A stretch of 64,000 nt of DNA from Heterohyrax brucei (Eukaryota; Chordata; Mammalia; Hyracoidea; Procaviidae): assembly GCA_028571685.1 (NCBI GenBank), contig CM053142.1, forward strand, positions 124,612,796 to 124,676,795. Direction: 5' to 3'. The notes below the pieces were generated by a model. It made no database searches. It saw only the letters and a list, made by a program, of their open reading frames with translations, and was not told the DNA's origin. How positions within the stretch are numbered: position 1 is the first letter of the stretch; every line of letters begins with the position of its first letter. A program made the position numbers and the translations under genes. Of the stretch, positions 22,486-35,273 are shown in pieces.

Positions 22486-24740
22486 TTAAAATGTCATTGA
22501 GCATATACATTTCTTCAGCTTTTTCCATGGAACATTGCACCTAAGTCTCAGAACACACAAAATAGATCCCCTTTACTAGACAGTTTTCATTTTTGGGTTA
22601 CAAAAGTCAATGTTTCACAATCACAAAGCTTAAAAGTACTTGGTCGGAAACCATTGGCAGGCAGATTCTCTCACTCACTGTGTGTAGGGTATTTTTGGAA
22701 ACCCAGACCACGGTACATTCTGCAAAAATGGTCTTCACCATAGGCCTCTCTGGGTCTCCAGAAAAAACAAAGATAATGGAGGCAACATAGAGATGAAAGA
22801 AAAACCTCAGGACTCCCCAAACAAACACAAAATACACTTGGAAGATTAGGAATGTGGAGGACACAAGGCTCTTCTCCTTCAAGTACATCACAGCAGAAAA
22901 CAACAGCACATTTACAGCCTCATTCAGTCACCATCTACCTGGTTGCTACATGAATACAAGTCCATCTAAGACACAGAGGGTAAAAAAAATAAAGCTATTT
23001 ACACAGATAACACTGTAGATTGAAAACAGCAGTACTTCCCACACTGGTACTCAACCCTACAGAGAGCGATGGTGCTCATGGAAGAGGAAAGTCAGTTACT
23101 CACCTAGTGTTCTTTGAAAAATCCCAGTGTACACACATATGCACAAACACCCACATAAACCCCAAAGTTCACTCAGAGAGGTGGGCAGTGGCATGGAAGC
23201 TGCAACCTTTTGCTGCAACCCCCAAACTCTAATACCTCAAAAATCCAAGTTCCTAACATAAAATTCACCCATCATGTGGCTCAAAACTCTTTTATTTTCA
23301 TCTTTGATCAGGTCACTTTTAAGGTCAACCTGGCTGTTTTGGCTGTTCTTTGCATAGACAATGACTCCTACATTGCTCTCTCCAAGTGTCCCTAGAAGCA
23401 CTAACCTAATGAAAACAATCTCTTAAAAGCTTCACATCTGCAACCTGAAAACAGTGGAGCTGCTGGACCACTTAAGAAGCGGTCAAACCTCCACGTGTGG
23501 TAGAAGGAAAGTACTGACCACCTGGGACCTTAAAGTCGACCAGCAGATGAGGAAAGAGGTGAAATCAGAATTTTTACACATGTAGGTGATTGTCCTGGAG
23601 TGCTTCTGCGCTAACACACCCAAATCCCTGCCTGTACAGCCAAAATCTGAGGTCAAACGTGGATATTGGGACGCTCCTTCCTGCTCAGTGATATAAAGCT
23701 ATGGCTGCAATTCTTCCCAAGAAGTAAACGAATCCTTAGAAGAGGAAGAAGAGGACAGGCAAATCTGATTTTGCATCTTTGTGGAGGTAAGTTGTTAGAA
23801 ATTTAAATATTCCCAAGTCCTCCAAATCAGTAATACTGTGGCAAACAATTGAAATTCTAATTTTTAGGCCTTGCTATGTTAGACAGCTGGGTACTTTGTT
23901 TAGCTTGCTTTTCTTCTTTCATGGTCCACCCCAAAACAGCAGGTAGGTACACAAAACCACCACAGAACATACCCCCTACCTCTCTGACCAGTGACAGTGC
24001 TCTGATTTCAGGTATTACGAGAACAAAGCTTTAGTTGCTGAGTGCAGATGGTGTGTCCGAGTGTTCTCTTTAAGGAAAAGAGTGTCAGCAAGTGTCTGAA
24101 GAGCAGGGCTGGCCCAACAAAGAGACTTAGAGCTGAAAGAGTGTCTCATTAAAGTACTAAGTGGCCACAGACACCTCAAGACAATTCTCAAGTCTTGGCT
24201 AGAAAACTAGAGGGTTTTTATTAAACAATTTTCTCTGGAGGTATTAGGACAAGCAGATTTGGCTATAAGTCAGAAACACAAGACTTCAGAACCACATATA
24301 AATATGTTTTTGCAGAATTTTGAATGTGTTGCCTTTTGATCTTTCCAGGAGTGCTCCAAGGGCCAGCTGGTTATGTAGACATAACCAGTTACTTCTCAGG
24401 GATACGTGACTTACAGCCTCAGTAACAAATACAGCCAACACAAAGGAAACTCAATTCACAGAGCAACATCAGTGCTGGGCAGATCTGCTGCGGGCATTCA
24501 CAAATTTTTTTCACTTTTGACCTATCTGTCTCACTTGTAGTCTTTCTCCTATGCTCCAAGCAGAAACAGGGTTGAGCATGATACTAAGATCTTTCCACCA
24601 AACAGGGCTTCTTTTCCTATGGTTTATGAGAAAAATCCTTGGATACATTTCTAACTAAACCCAGTAGGATCAAATGCTCAAGTTTTAAGGTAAGTCAAAT
24701 GAAGGAGTTTGAGTTTTGTCTGATGCATGCCTTAAAGAAA

Positions 24741-24890
24741 CACAAAAAAACCCAAACCCATTGCCATTGAGTCAATTCTCAATCACAGTAACTCCAGAAG
24801 ACATAGCAGAACTGCCCCATAGGGTTTCCAAGAGTGGTGGATTTGAACGGCCAACCTTTTAGTTAACAGCCATAATGATTAAATGGTTGT
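24741..24890 (-). mobile_element. AfroSINE in the PPM1H 3' UTR
   Basis: It runs from the tail (caaacccattgccattgagt) to the head region (gttaacagccataatgatta). It lies on the minus strand, so it is in sense orientation within the PPM1H transcript, about 2.2-2.4 kb after the stop. Confidence 0.85.
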
Positions 24891-27119
24891 CACGACAGCT
24901 GTGTGGTATCTGCATTCCAACTGTGACTTGAGTGGAGTCAGACAAAGTCTAAGATGAATTAAGCTAGAGCAGTTTAAGGTGGGGCCCACACAGAGGCCCA
25001 GAAAAGGAAAAGAAATGAACGGTGGAGGGACCACAGTGAAGAAACGATTGTGATTGCAGCTTCCAAAGACGCAGGTCCCTCACAGAAAACTTCCTCAAGT
25101 TTCCAGTTTATATATGACTTTTGGAGTCTGGGCAGGAGCTAACAGTTGTATAGGATGCTCGAATGTTTCCCCATAGCATTAGATTTGGTCAGAGAAGGAA
25201 ATGGTTCACCACAAACTTCTCTCCCTAGATACTGGGGTGGCTAAAATTTGCTTAAGAATGAGTGAAAGTTATCAGAGGAAGCAGATTCCTCACAATAGTC
25301 AACTTCTTTTCAGGCAATATTTTGGTAAATTCTTGGTGGGCTGAGTTTACCTCACATGCCTGAAAGGCCACTATTTCCATTCTGTGGAATGAATTCACTC
25401 TTGAGAAGGAAGAAGGTTCCAGGCTCTTCTTAAGAAAATATGTACAATTCTAGGAACATAGGCAATCACTACCTTTGAAGAAAGGCTCTTAGCCTCTCAC
25501 TTCTGAGGGAGCAATTAAAACAAACATGAGGATTGCAATTGGCTCTCCAGCAGTTTTTGGGATCGCATAATTATCACTTTCCTTACTGGCGTGAAAGACT
25601 GTTTTTAATTACCCAGCTGGCAAAACAGTGATGAGACTACAGCAGGTCTGCTGGAAGACAACTTGGTACCTGGACGCTGCTTTACAAGCTCGCCCAGTGC
25701 AGAGAAGAGCAGAACGCAGCAGCAGGTGGCCCACGAGACAGAAGTGATTTCTAAACATCCACTCTGCGATTCCTCCTGGCAGAGAAAGAGCAGGCAGATA
25801 TGGTGTCCCCTGTTTCTGCGGCTGCGGCCGCCTCACTAGTCATGCCCCCCAGGAGGTGCAGCTCCAGTGAGAAAGGGGGTCAGAGTCCTTGGGTAGCAAG
25901 GACACGATGCCCTACGAGGGCGCGGAAGTACAGCATGAGAACAGTCAACCCAATTCAAATTCCCTTTTATCAAAGGGCCATCCTGAGTAGGCTTTACAAC
26001 TAGATGATAGACAGCACAGAACTACTGTTTTGTGACATATTTTTGATACTTCTGCTTTGTTTGGAGTAGGCTTGGGGACAGTCACATCCCACAAGAGCTG
26101 CATCCAGAACAGAAGAATGGTCCTCAAATGAGGTATGAGGCATTGGCTAACACTAGGAACTTCCTAGACCTTGGCTGCATTCAACACTGCTTGACATGTG
26201 TCCCACTGCCCAGCAGGTGTGGGAGGACCAACCACTCACAGAAAAACCTCAAGCCATTTAACCAGGGGGACTGTTGAAGACAATAAAGGAACTGTTGGTC
26301 CAGAGAATAACCATATTTTTATGAAAACACATTGATTTGGTAAGAAAATGTCACTCAGAGACAAATTCAATTATACAGAAAACGCAGTGCTCTAGTATGC
26401 AGGGCACTGCTCCAGATGGCTGTCTGGGTGGTGTGGAGCAGAGGTGGTGGGGACAGCCTGGGTTGGGCTCTGACACACAAATTCCTCAGCAAGGAGCTGG
26501 AAAGTCCCAGGTCTGTTCCCTGAAACGGAAACAGATTTACGGAATGTGAAAGGGGGAAAAACCCTGCCTCAACCCACTATTACCATAAAAGAACGAGGGG
26601 AGCAAAAGGAAGGAGAGAGAGAGGGAGATGGAGAGAAATGTTCCCTGAAACAAAATCTCTGGCTTACTAGAAGGTGGATGCTTATACTTTCTGAGGCAAA
26701 ATCCCCAACTTTCCAATGCAGCACTCTGAACCCGTAGAGAAACTGGCAGCTTCAGCAGCTGGAGAGTCTTCTGCAAGTTACACCTGAAAAGGGATGCCCC
26801 AGCTACTCTAGGTAAAATAAATATGCTGTACGTGTTCAAAATAGGCAGGCCTACTAGAAGGCCTGTAAAAGGAACCAACAAAAACATAACACGCAGTAGC
26901 AGCCTTATGTTTTGCTCTTGTCGAGTATCCAGACCTGTTACTAAAGAGGAAACCCAAACCCAAGGTTCTTCTGGAAGAATAACCCGAGGTCTTTTGGAAG
27001 CCAGCTCTCCCCGTATCCTGTCTGGGCTGGGAAGAGACTGCATCACCTGGAACTCTCCCTGGGCACAGGAGGCACCCCAGCTTTCTTCCCCTCAGTCCTC
27101 TCAATCTCCTGGGCTGTTT

Positions 27120-27267
27120 TCATGACAGTTTGTTTCCATGTATTAAAGGAATGACATATACAGAAATGTCGTCCCCTGAGCCCAGTCGGTCGTTAGCTAT
27201 CCGCCATCCTCTGTCCTTCAGGATGCCTCGGGCACGCATCACCAGGTCCTGAGCTGCCAGTGTGTAC
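27120..27267 (-). CDS. PPM1H: PPM1H terminal coding exon with stop codon
   Basis: The coding part of the last exon is 148 bp. One base completes the split Arg codon, then 48 residues run from YTLAAQDLVM to PLIHGNKLS, and the TGA stop occupies 27120-27122. It carries the C-terminal PP2C motif GSGDDISVYV, whose Asp pair closes the metal site. The acceptor ccttgcgcag|GTACACAC on the minus strand joins in phase to the exon at 57022, giving PHRYTL across the junction. The length and the C-terminus agree with the mammalian PPM1H family (about 514 residues in total). Nothing suggests decay. An open frame extends upstream of the acceptor to 27371, but that stretch is intron, not coding. Confidence 0.96.
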
Positions 27268-27747
27268 CTGCGCAAGGACAAGTGGGAACAGACAGTCAGT
27301 ATTAGGCAGAATCTGGGGTCAGGCTGGGAAGGAAGAGGTATCAGATCTACAACTGTGCAACCAATTTTCAAACATCCTGACAGCCACAGAAAGCATAGGT
27401 CATCTTTCTTTAAAACATGGAATGTCCAACATGAGATTATTTTTTAGCTGGTAGATGGACAAGGTACTAAATATATTAAAAAACCTCCTAAGTTATTTTG
27501 CTTCTCAATCCCTTTTGATGTTGCTGTTTATGCCAGTAAAAGTCTCAGTTTGGTTCCAGCAGATCTTCAACACAGAAGCAATCAGGTTCACAGCCTTTCA
27601 TGGCAAATAGTATCTAGCTCAAAAAACTCATGGGCAAAATAAGACCTTTTCATTTCAGGATATTTATTTTTAGGCTATATTCCTTTTATAACAGAAGACA
27701 GTCTATTTTTTTTTCCATTTACAACAGACAGTGGGATAGATCTGGGG

Positions 27748-28063
27748 ATAGACAGTTGCTCTCAAGTCAACTCCGACTCACGGTGACTTTATGTACAATA
27801 GAACAAAATGTTGCCTCATCCTGTGTTATTCTCACAATGGCTGGTATGTCTGAGTCCACTGCTTTGGCTGTTGTATCAGTCCGTTTCATCTAGAGACTCC
27901 CTTCTAGACCTTCTCCTTCTTAGGCCCCTACTTCACCAAACATGATGTCGTCCTCTAGTGAATGATTCTTCCTGACAATGTGTTCAAAGCAAGTGAGTCA
28001 GATACAAATCTGTGGTGAACCATACAGTTTTCAAGTGGCTATTTTTGGAAGTAGATCATCAGG
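27748..28063 (-). mobile_element. RTE LINE 3'-end fragment
   Basis: It contains ttgctctcaagtcaactccg, then tcacggtgactttatgtac, then caaacatgatgtcgtcctct, collinear with the 3' UTR of the RTE at 36867-38500. The final piece (28035-28063) resembles the AfroSINE middle segment. Confidence 0.75.
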
Positions 28064-28120
28064 TGTGATAGGTTGTGTGTCAACCTGGCTGGGCCATGGT
28101 TCTCAGTGATTCAGCAGACA

Positions 28121-28675
28121 TACAACGACTGCCAATTAGTTCACAAAATTATCTGAAAAAAAGTGCTGCATACCTCACTGCTGAATATCATTATGGTCAT
28201 TTTTGAAGTATTCCCCTCGGGAAGCTCTGCACTAATGCCAGTGCCTAGTCCACCCTACAAATCAACTTTGGAACTCTCTTTTTCTGAAGTGGCCATCAGA
28301 GCTGTCATCATATTACCTGTGATGTCTTGAATGTCATCAAGATGTCTTCCTTTAAATATTTCCTTTGTCTTTGGTGAAGAAAAAAGTCACTGGGGCCACA
28401 TTAGGTGAGTAGGGAGAGTGCCCCAATACAGCTATTTATTTACTGGCTAAAATCTCCCTCTGAGACAACTATACAATTAAGTTCATGAACTTGCCACCTT
28501 GCCACTGTGTGCAATGGCCATTCTAAAAAGTTTAAAATTGTTCTGAAGGGTGAACCAGGTGCTGGCATTAGTGCATAGCTTCCCCAGGGGAGTACCTTGA
28601 AGGTGACTATAGTGATATTTAGCAATGTAGCACTTAGAACAATTACGGTCACAGAGTTAATTGTCAGACCTTGTA
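28121..28675. mobile_element. Fold-back mariner-like element, copy 1
   Basis: The terminal inverted repeats start tacaacgactgccaatta on the left and, on the right, tacaaggtctgacaattaac as the reverse complement, flanked by TA. The left arm (28121-28290) and right arm (28520-28675) are inverted copies of each other over about 155 bp: ctgaatatcattatggtcat pairs with a reverse complement of tgactatagtgatatttagc. The left half resembles a mariner transposase 5' region (cactggggccacattaggtg). There is no functional ORF. It is related to copy 2 at 62438-62873. Confidence 0.75.
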
Positions 28676-28689
28676 TGATGCTGTGATCA

Positions 28690-29140
28690 CTTCCATGATG
28701 AGATCTGAAATTATGTGATCATTTCTGCGACGGCACCCACTGTGAGCAGCTACCCAGGTGACGGAAAGTTTCCTTGGGGATGTGGCCTTCATTGGATATA
28801 AATGGATACTCTGGCAAGGCTTGCAGTTTTTCGCTTGTTTTGCACACTGCAGCTGGCTCCTGTTCTTCTACCTCTGGTTCTTGGGACAGGAGCTGGCAGC
28901 TCACCTGTGGTCTCATCTGTAGATCTGGCGATTTTTCTATCTTTACAGCCTGTGAGCAAGCAGCCTGTTCTCTGACCTGCTGATTGTGGATTTGCCATTC
29001 CCTGTACGGCAGCTTGTGAATCCGGAGAAGACTCTCTCACGATCCACAGACTCAATACGTTCCAGCCTCTCCTACTGCGTGAGCCATTTTCTTGATGTAT
29101 CTCTCTCTCTCTAGGTAGTTATGCAGTTTACTGCTTTTGC
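28690..29140. other. Intron, mostly unique
   Basis: No repeat or exon was recognised. Overlapping ORFs of 65-88 codons on both strands lack any known motif. Confidence 0.35.
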
Positions 29141-29149
29141 TTCTCCAGA

Positions 29150-29310
29150 GACCTGAGCCTGAGAACAAGGCCTTTCTTTCCAGTGTTTCCTAGTCTGGAA
29201 GCTCCAGTGCCTGCCCACCATGAGTAACCAGGCGGGTGTCTGAAATAGTGGTGGTATAGCTTTCAATGTCACAGCAACATACAAGCCACCACCATAGTAC
29301 GATAAACTGG
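29150..29310 (-). mobile_element. Partial tRNA-Gly-type AfroSINE
   Basis: acaaggcctttctttccag, cctagtctggaagctccagt and cacagcaacatacaagccac are collinear with the body of the longer SINE at 58878-59220. The tRNA-like head is missing. Confidence 0.6.
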
Positions 29311-30092
29311 CTAGGGATATACAAATCTCCTTTAAAATAAATTTATCTTTTTTAAAAGAATGAGTAGATTTAAAGAAAAACAATAGTAGTACATGTGGCA
29401 CAGCAGCACAGTAAAAATGAGAAAGTGGCATGAGTGTCTTCTTCCACTCACCAATGCTACACCCCACCCTTGAACAACGCAAGTACAGTGAGGAATCCTT
29501 CAAGAAACAAGACTATGCACTAAGATTTACACTGTAAATTTACTGAAAAGGAATGACTCCTACACTTTTGAAACTAGACTAAAAATGGAAGGTACAATAA
29601 TAGTATCTAGAGAAAGACAGGTAACTCTGGAGGTGGTTTGGTAGGCATGGGCCTGGGTTAGCCCTGATACATAAAAAATGAAACAGAACATTGTTTCCAT
29701 GGTGACATTTATTATCCTGATGACCGACCAGGGTCTGAACCTCAGCTTTTCAGGTTCAGAAATCTGGTCAAGACAATACACAGAGTACATTCATCCATCA
29801 AGGCTGAATTCAGCTTAACCCTGCTCATGAATTGTAGCAAACTATGAGAACAATGGATGACACTAAAAGAGAGACACTCAAAGATGTCAAAAAGATATAT
29901 AAGAACTTAAGACACAGCTTTCTGTCACCACTGAGTGTAGCAGTAAATGGTTTGATAGTGCTCAACAGGTCCAGCAGGTACGGGGCAATGACCTAGAGAT
30001 CAAGGGTGAAGGACATCTAGCTGATTTTAAGCCATGACAGAGTCATCCAAGAGGCTACTCTGTACTGTTAGTGACTTTTGGCAGTTTAGGTC

Positions 30093-30298
30093 CAACCTTG
30101 GTGGTACAAGGGCTAAATGCTCAGTTGTTAACTGAGAGGCTTCTGGTCTGAACCATCCAGAGGCTCTCTGGGAGAAAGTCCTGGCAATCTGCTCCTGTAA
30201 AGATTACAGTCAAGAAAACTCGACGGAGCAATTCTTCTCTGTTAGAGCAGAGTTACTATGAGCTGGAACTGACTCGTGCACATCTAACAGCAACCACA
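30093..30298 (+). mobile_element. AfroSINE, long form
   Basis: It comprises the head ccaaccttggtggtacaagg, the middle segment gtaaagattacagtcaagaa, and the tail ctatgagctggaactgactc. It is nearly full length with scattered substitutions. Confidence 0.85.
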
Positions 30299-31649
30299 GC
30301 CTATTAACTTGTCTTCACAAAGCTGGATCTAACATGTCTTCTCAATACTCATTTCCATCAACTTCCTCTGCACAAATACTGCTAGTCGTATTCTTTATCC
30401 TTGAAATGTCCTTTCTTTTCTTTTTGAATTCTCCTGCTTTTGGATACCATGACTGCACACTCCAAGGTCCCCTCTTTTGACTTGGCTTCCACGGCACACA
30501 GCACAAGATACTCTGATGCTCCTTCTCAATTTCCTTTGTAAGTCTATAGGTCTCAAAGAAGGCTTAGAATGAAGTCAATAAATGGTAACAGATTTTCACT
30601 TTCCAAGGTGGACTTCTCCACCTCTGATCCTTTGTTAATGGTATCCCCCATTCCTTAGGCAAGAAATCTTTTGTTCTAAGTATCGTTTTTCTCACTCCAA
30701 CAGTACAAAATCCACAAGGCCCAGTAAGACATTCAGACTTTGTGTAATTTTAAGTACCTCTTATAATGGGTACATGGCTAATTAAAATCTAACCTTACAG
30801 TCTTAAGATGAGTTAAACTGGTTTACAACATGAACAGACCTATATGACCTATTTTTCCCATCTTATACACATGAATGTGAGGGGGGCAGAGCAAGACAGT
30901 GAAGTGAGCAGACACTCTCATTTACTCCCCTAGCTACTGACTGACTGAATGACAAATAAAAACAGGTACGGACTGAGATTTCAGATCTCCAAATAACAGC
31001 TGAGGTATTGGACAGCTGAGGTGAGCCCATAAGTGGGGATAGGACAGGCAGGTATAGTACAGAAGGCAGGAGAACTTACCCACTAACATGGTGAGCACTT
31101 GTTCATCACAGTCATTTGGGGATGGTGCCAGGTGTCCTCCCAAACAGGGGACACAGAAAGGGAGCTCATCTGACAAAGCTGTAGCTCAATTTTTTTTTTT
31201 TAATGAAGTGCAAATTGGCCACGGGAGTTTGTAGCTGAGCAACTGAGAAGGGGGCTAAGAGACCTTGGTGCTGTGAGCAAGTGCTACTGAATCTCAATGC
31301 GGCCCAAGATGTACCCACACTAGGACCGGGAGGAACCACAAGGGCAGCAGGGTGAAGGAAAGACTTAAGACGGACGAGTGAGTGACACAGAGGGAAACTG
31401 CTGACTTCCTACCCTAAGTGTGACACCATGGGAGAGCCCACACAGAGGCACCTGGTAGGGAAAGACATACACAGCTACCCACTTTTACCACAGAAAAGTC
31501 AAACCCCATTTTTCACACTAGCATCTGTGACCAGCTAAACCGCCACTCCCATGTATGGGTAGTGAACTCCAGAGATCAAGTATCCAGAACTGAACCACCA
31601 CTGTAAAAAAACCTAATGATGAGTGTTCTCTAACGGCTACTAGGAAAAG

Positions 31650-31838
31650 ATTCCAAGCCTGCAGCCACGACTCACAGCAACTCACTAAGGCTAACTGGAG
31701 CTTCCTTGTTTGGTTCCCAGGCCTGTAAATCTTTGCAGTCGGGATGCCATATTTTTTTCCGTAAAGAAGTTGATGCGTACAGGCCCCAGTCTTTTAACTG
31801 GTAGCTGGACACTTGGTCACTGTGCTACCAGGGCACCC
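31650..31838 (-). mobile_element. AfroSINE, long form, diverged
   Basis: The tail is at left (gactcacagcaactcactaa), the middle aggcctgtaaatctttgcag, and the head at right (ctgtgctaccagggcac). Confidence 0.75.
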
Positions 31839-34800
31839 CATCAGAAAATTTTCCCACAAAATACAGAATGCAAAGTTTAAAGTAAAAGAAAATGAAGATA
31901 AAATGATTTAAGTTGAACAAAAATATAGTAAAACATGTAAAATAAAAACATGCAAAATAACAAGGGAACCATCAGTTGAAAGCAAAATATGAATAAGGGA
32001 AAATTTCTCTAGTGGAGGTTAGATTAATACAAAGAGTACATAATTGTCAGACTATGGTGTTAAATATGTTTAAAGCAAGCAAAAAGCATAGAGAAAAACT
32101 AGCAGCTGCCAGCAAACAAATGGAGGAACAAAAACAAGAGACTCAGTGAGGAAATGAAAACATCAAAAACAAAACCAAACCAAAGAAAATTATTGGAAAT
32201 GAAGAATAAAGGAACTGAAATAGAAGAAGCAAGAGAAACATACAGAAGATCGAATACATGAACTAGAAGACAAAATGACTTAACTTATTAACTATCAAGA
32301 GAAACAACAGAAATGACCAAAGTGAACAAATTGAAAAGGGAAAGTATATTGAAATTAAGAAATCTAACATTAGAATTATTGGAATCCCAGAGTACCATGA
32401 TAAAAATAAATACACAGAAAAAATTCTCCAAGACATAACCAGAGCAAATTTCCCAGACCTTAACAGTGAAACAATCCCACAAACACAGGAAGCTGTCATG
32501 AATGCCAATCAGAAGAGATCAACTACGTATCATATCCTAACGAAATTCTTGAAAACCAAAGACAAAGAAAGGATCTTTGAAAGCAGCAAAAGAAAAACAA
32601 TATTATCTACCAAGAGTCTTTCATAAGAATTAATGCAGATTTTTCCCTAGAAACACTAGAAGCAGGAAGACAACTGAACGACATATATAAAATGAAAACA
32701 ATTGCCAACCAAGAATTTCCTTACACAGCAACACTATCATTAAAAAATGAGGAGATCAAGATGTTCCCAAAGAGAAAGAAGCCCTGGGAATTTGCTACTA
32801 TCAGATCAGCTTTGCAAGTATTACTAAAGAGGGTATTCCAAATGGAAAGGCAAGAGCATTAATACTTGTATCTATTCATGAGAAAAAAAATGAGAGAGAT
32901 AGATTGCTCCAAAAAATACAACAGCACAGGCAATTGTGAGGATCAAGCATATATTTTCAGGGAATAAATTCAATAACTAAATCTGACACACAATCAAGTT
33001 TGTAAGAAATAAACACAGAGCATATGAATATACTTTGTGTATTGATGCTAATGGAGGCACACCAACTGAAACGGGAAGGAGAAGTGTACAAGGAATAAGA
33101 GATTTATTATGTTAAGGTTGTATGTTAACTGTTCTCATGTTAAACATTGTTGGAACTGTAAGTTTTATAATGGTATGTGATAAGAAATAACCACTAAGAA
33201 ATAACCAAAAAGAAAAAAAAAAAGAAGGAAGCAAAGGTTTCATTATAAGAAAGCAGCAAAAACAAAAACAAAAACAAACCCAGCAGTTATCAGAGTAAAA
33301 GTCAAAGAAGATATATCAAATAGCAGAACAAAAAACAAATAGTGGAAAAAGTGAGGTAGACACGTCATTTTCAGTGTAATCTTAAGTGTAAATGACCTAA
33401 ATGACTCATGTAAAATGCAGAAAGTGACAGAATGGATGAAAAACATGATCCACTCCTTTGCTGTCTACAAGAAGCATACTTTAGACATAAAGACATAAAT
33501 AGACCAAAAATAAAAGGATGGAGATAAATATTCCATGCAACTGGTACACATAAAAGAGCAAACATGGACAATCTGATATCAGATAAAAGGACTTTACAGC
33601 AAAAGCTATAACAAGTTATACAGAAGGACACTACGTAATAATAAAAGGGTCAATCTAGCAAAAAGACCTAACAGTTATAAACATATATGTATCTAACATC
33701 AATGCACCAAAATACTTGAAAATAAATTTACCAGCTAACATAAAGGAGAAACAGAGAACTCCACAATAATAGTAGGGAACTTCAACACACCACTGTCAGT
33801 TACAGACAGAACATTTAAAAACAAGATCACTAAGGACACAGAGAACTTAAATAAAAACAAAACCCATCTTGACCTAACGGACATGTATAGCCACTCAGCA
33901 TCTGAAAGATATACCTTCTTCTCCAGCATATGTGGAATGCTTTCTAGAACACAGATATACTAGGACACATGACTCTAAATTTACAAAAACTAAAATCATA
34001 CAAAGCATGTTTTCTGACCATAATGGTAGGAAGCTGAAAATCAGGAAGCTGAAGAACAGGAAGAAAACATGGAAATAATTCAGTACTATAAAACCAATTC
34101 ATCAAAAGTGAAACTAAAAAATTCCTAGAATTCAAAAAAGAAAGAAAAACAACCTATCAAAATCTTTGGAACACAGCAAAAGCAGTACTCAGAGGGAAAA
34201 TCGAAGCAATAACTGTTCGTGTTAAAAAAGATGACCCCAAATCATTAACTTAAACTGACACCTTGAGCAAAGAGAAAAGAAATAAGAAGTCAAAAGCTAC
34301 CAAAAAGAGGAAATAATAAAGATCAGGTAAACAAATAAATAAATAAAACTGAAAAGCAACAAAAAGAAACAAAGCCAGAAGTTGCTTCACTCCTTGAAAA
34401 GATCAATAAAATAGACAAATCACTGGCTAGACTGACAAAAGAAAAAAAAGGAGCAAATAACCAAATTAAGAACTGACACTGCTGACACTGTAGTTGATCC
34501 GACAGGGATAAAGATCATAAATGATTACTAGAAAAATTGGACCAATTTGAAAATCTAGATACAACGGACAGACTAATGAAAACACCTACCTACCCAAAGT
34601 AACACAGAAGTAGAAAATTTAAAGAGACACACTACAAAAGAAGATACTGAAGACGCCATTAAAAAAATGCTAACAAAGAAAAGCCTAGGACCAGATGGCC
34701 ACATTGGAGAATTCCACCAAACGTTCAGAGAAGAGCTGACACCAGTCCTACTGAATCTCTTCAAAAACAAAGAGGAAACACTAAAGCACTTTAAGGCATT

Positions 34801-34997
34801 AAAACGAAAACCAAAACAAATCAGCATGGCTTATGAACATAGATGCAAAAAATTTCAACAAAAGTTTAGACAACAGACTTCAGCAATATATGAAAAAAAT
34901 TCACGGACCCTTAAAAGTCAGAGTCACATGAAGATTACAAGGGCGTTTCAATAGTAGGCAATCAATCAGTGCAATCCACCACATAAAGGGAACCAAA

Positions 34998-35157
34998 GAA
35001 CCAAACCCAACCCACTGCCTTGAGTCGGATGCGACCCATAGCGACCCTAGAGGTCAGAGTAGAACCGCCCTGTAGAGTTACCAAGGAGTGCCTGGCAGAT
35101 TTGAACTGCTAACCTTTTAGTCAACAGACATAGTACTTCACCCACTATGCCACCAGG
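34998..35157 (-). mobile_element. AfroSINE in old L1 ORF2
   Basis: Tail caacccactgccttgagtcg and cccatagcgaccctagaggt; head cacccactatgccaccagga. It retains several CpG sites, so it is comparatively young. Confidence 0.88.
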
Positions 35158-35273
35158 AAAAGAATCCTGCAATCATATCGATCAATTCGTAAAAGGCATT
35201 CAATAAAACTCAATACCCTTTTCTGATGAAAAGTTTCAGCAACAGGAATAGAATGGAAATTTCTCAGTGTAAC

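Larger units (their letters stand above)
22460..27119 (-). other. PPM1H: PPM1H 3' untranslated region
   Basis: From the PPM1H stop, non-coding sequence continues to a canonical AATAAA on the minus strand (22480-22485). I infer cleavage near 22460. The next minus-strand stretch is U/GU-rich (around 22400-22440), as expected of a downstream element. The resulting length of about 4.65 kb fits the long 3' UTR known for mammalian PPM1H. Except for a sense-oriented AfroSINE at 24741-24890 the region is largely repeat-free, unlike its surroundings, which supports it being transcribed exon. It holds a pyrimidine-rich tract in the mRNA sense (26585-26640) and a CpG-rich block with two hairpins (25885-25921). 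The exact poly(A) site is inference. Confidence 0.68.

Noticed and set aside
25817..25840. Vector contamination (NotI-like gcggccgc near SpeI-like actagt)
   Set aside because: The flanking bases do not continue as any polylinker I know, and the sequence is embedded in continuous 3' UTR.
26537..27046. 169-codon minus-strand ORF in the PPM1H 3' UTR
   Set aside because: It lies downstream of the PPM1H stop, has no recognised motif, and overlaps other ORFs on both strands. It is more likely chance than a second cistron.
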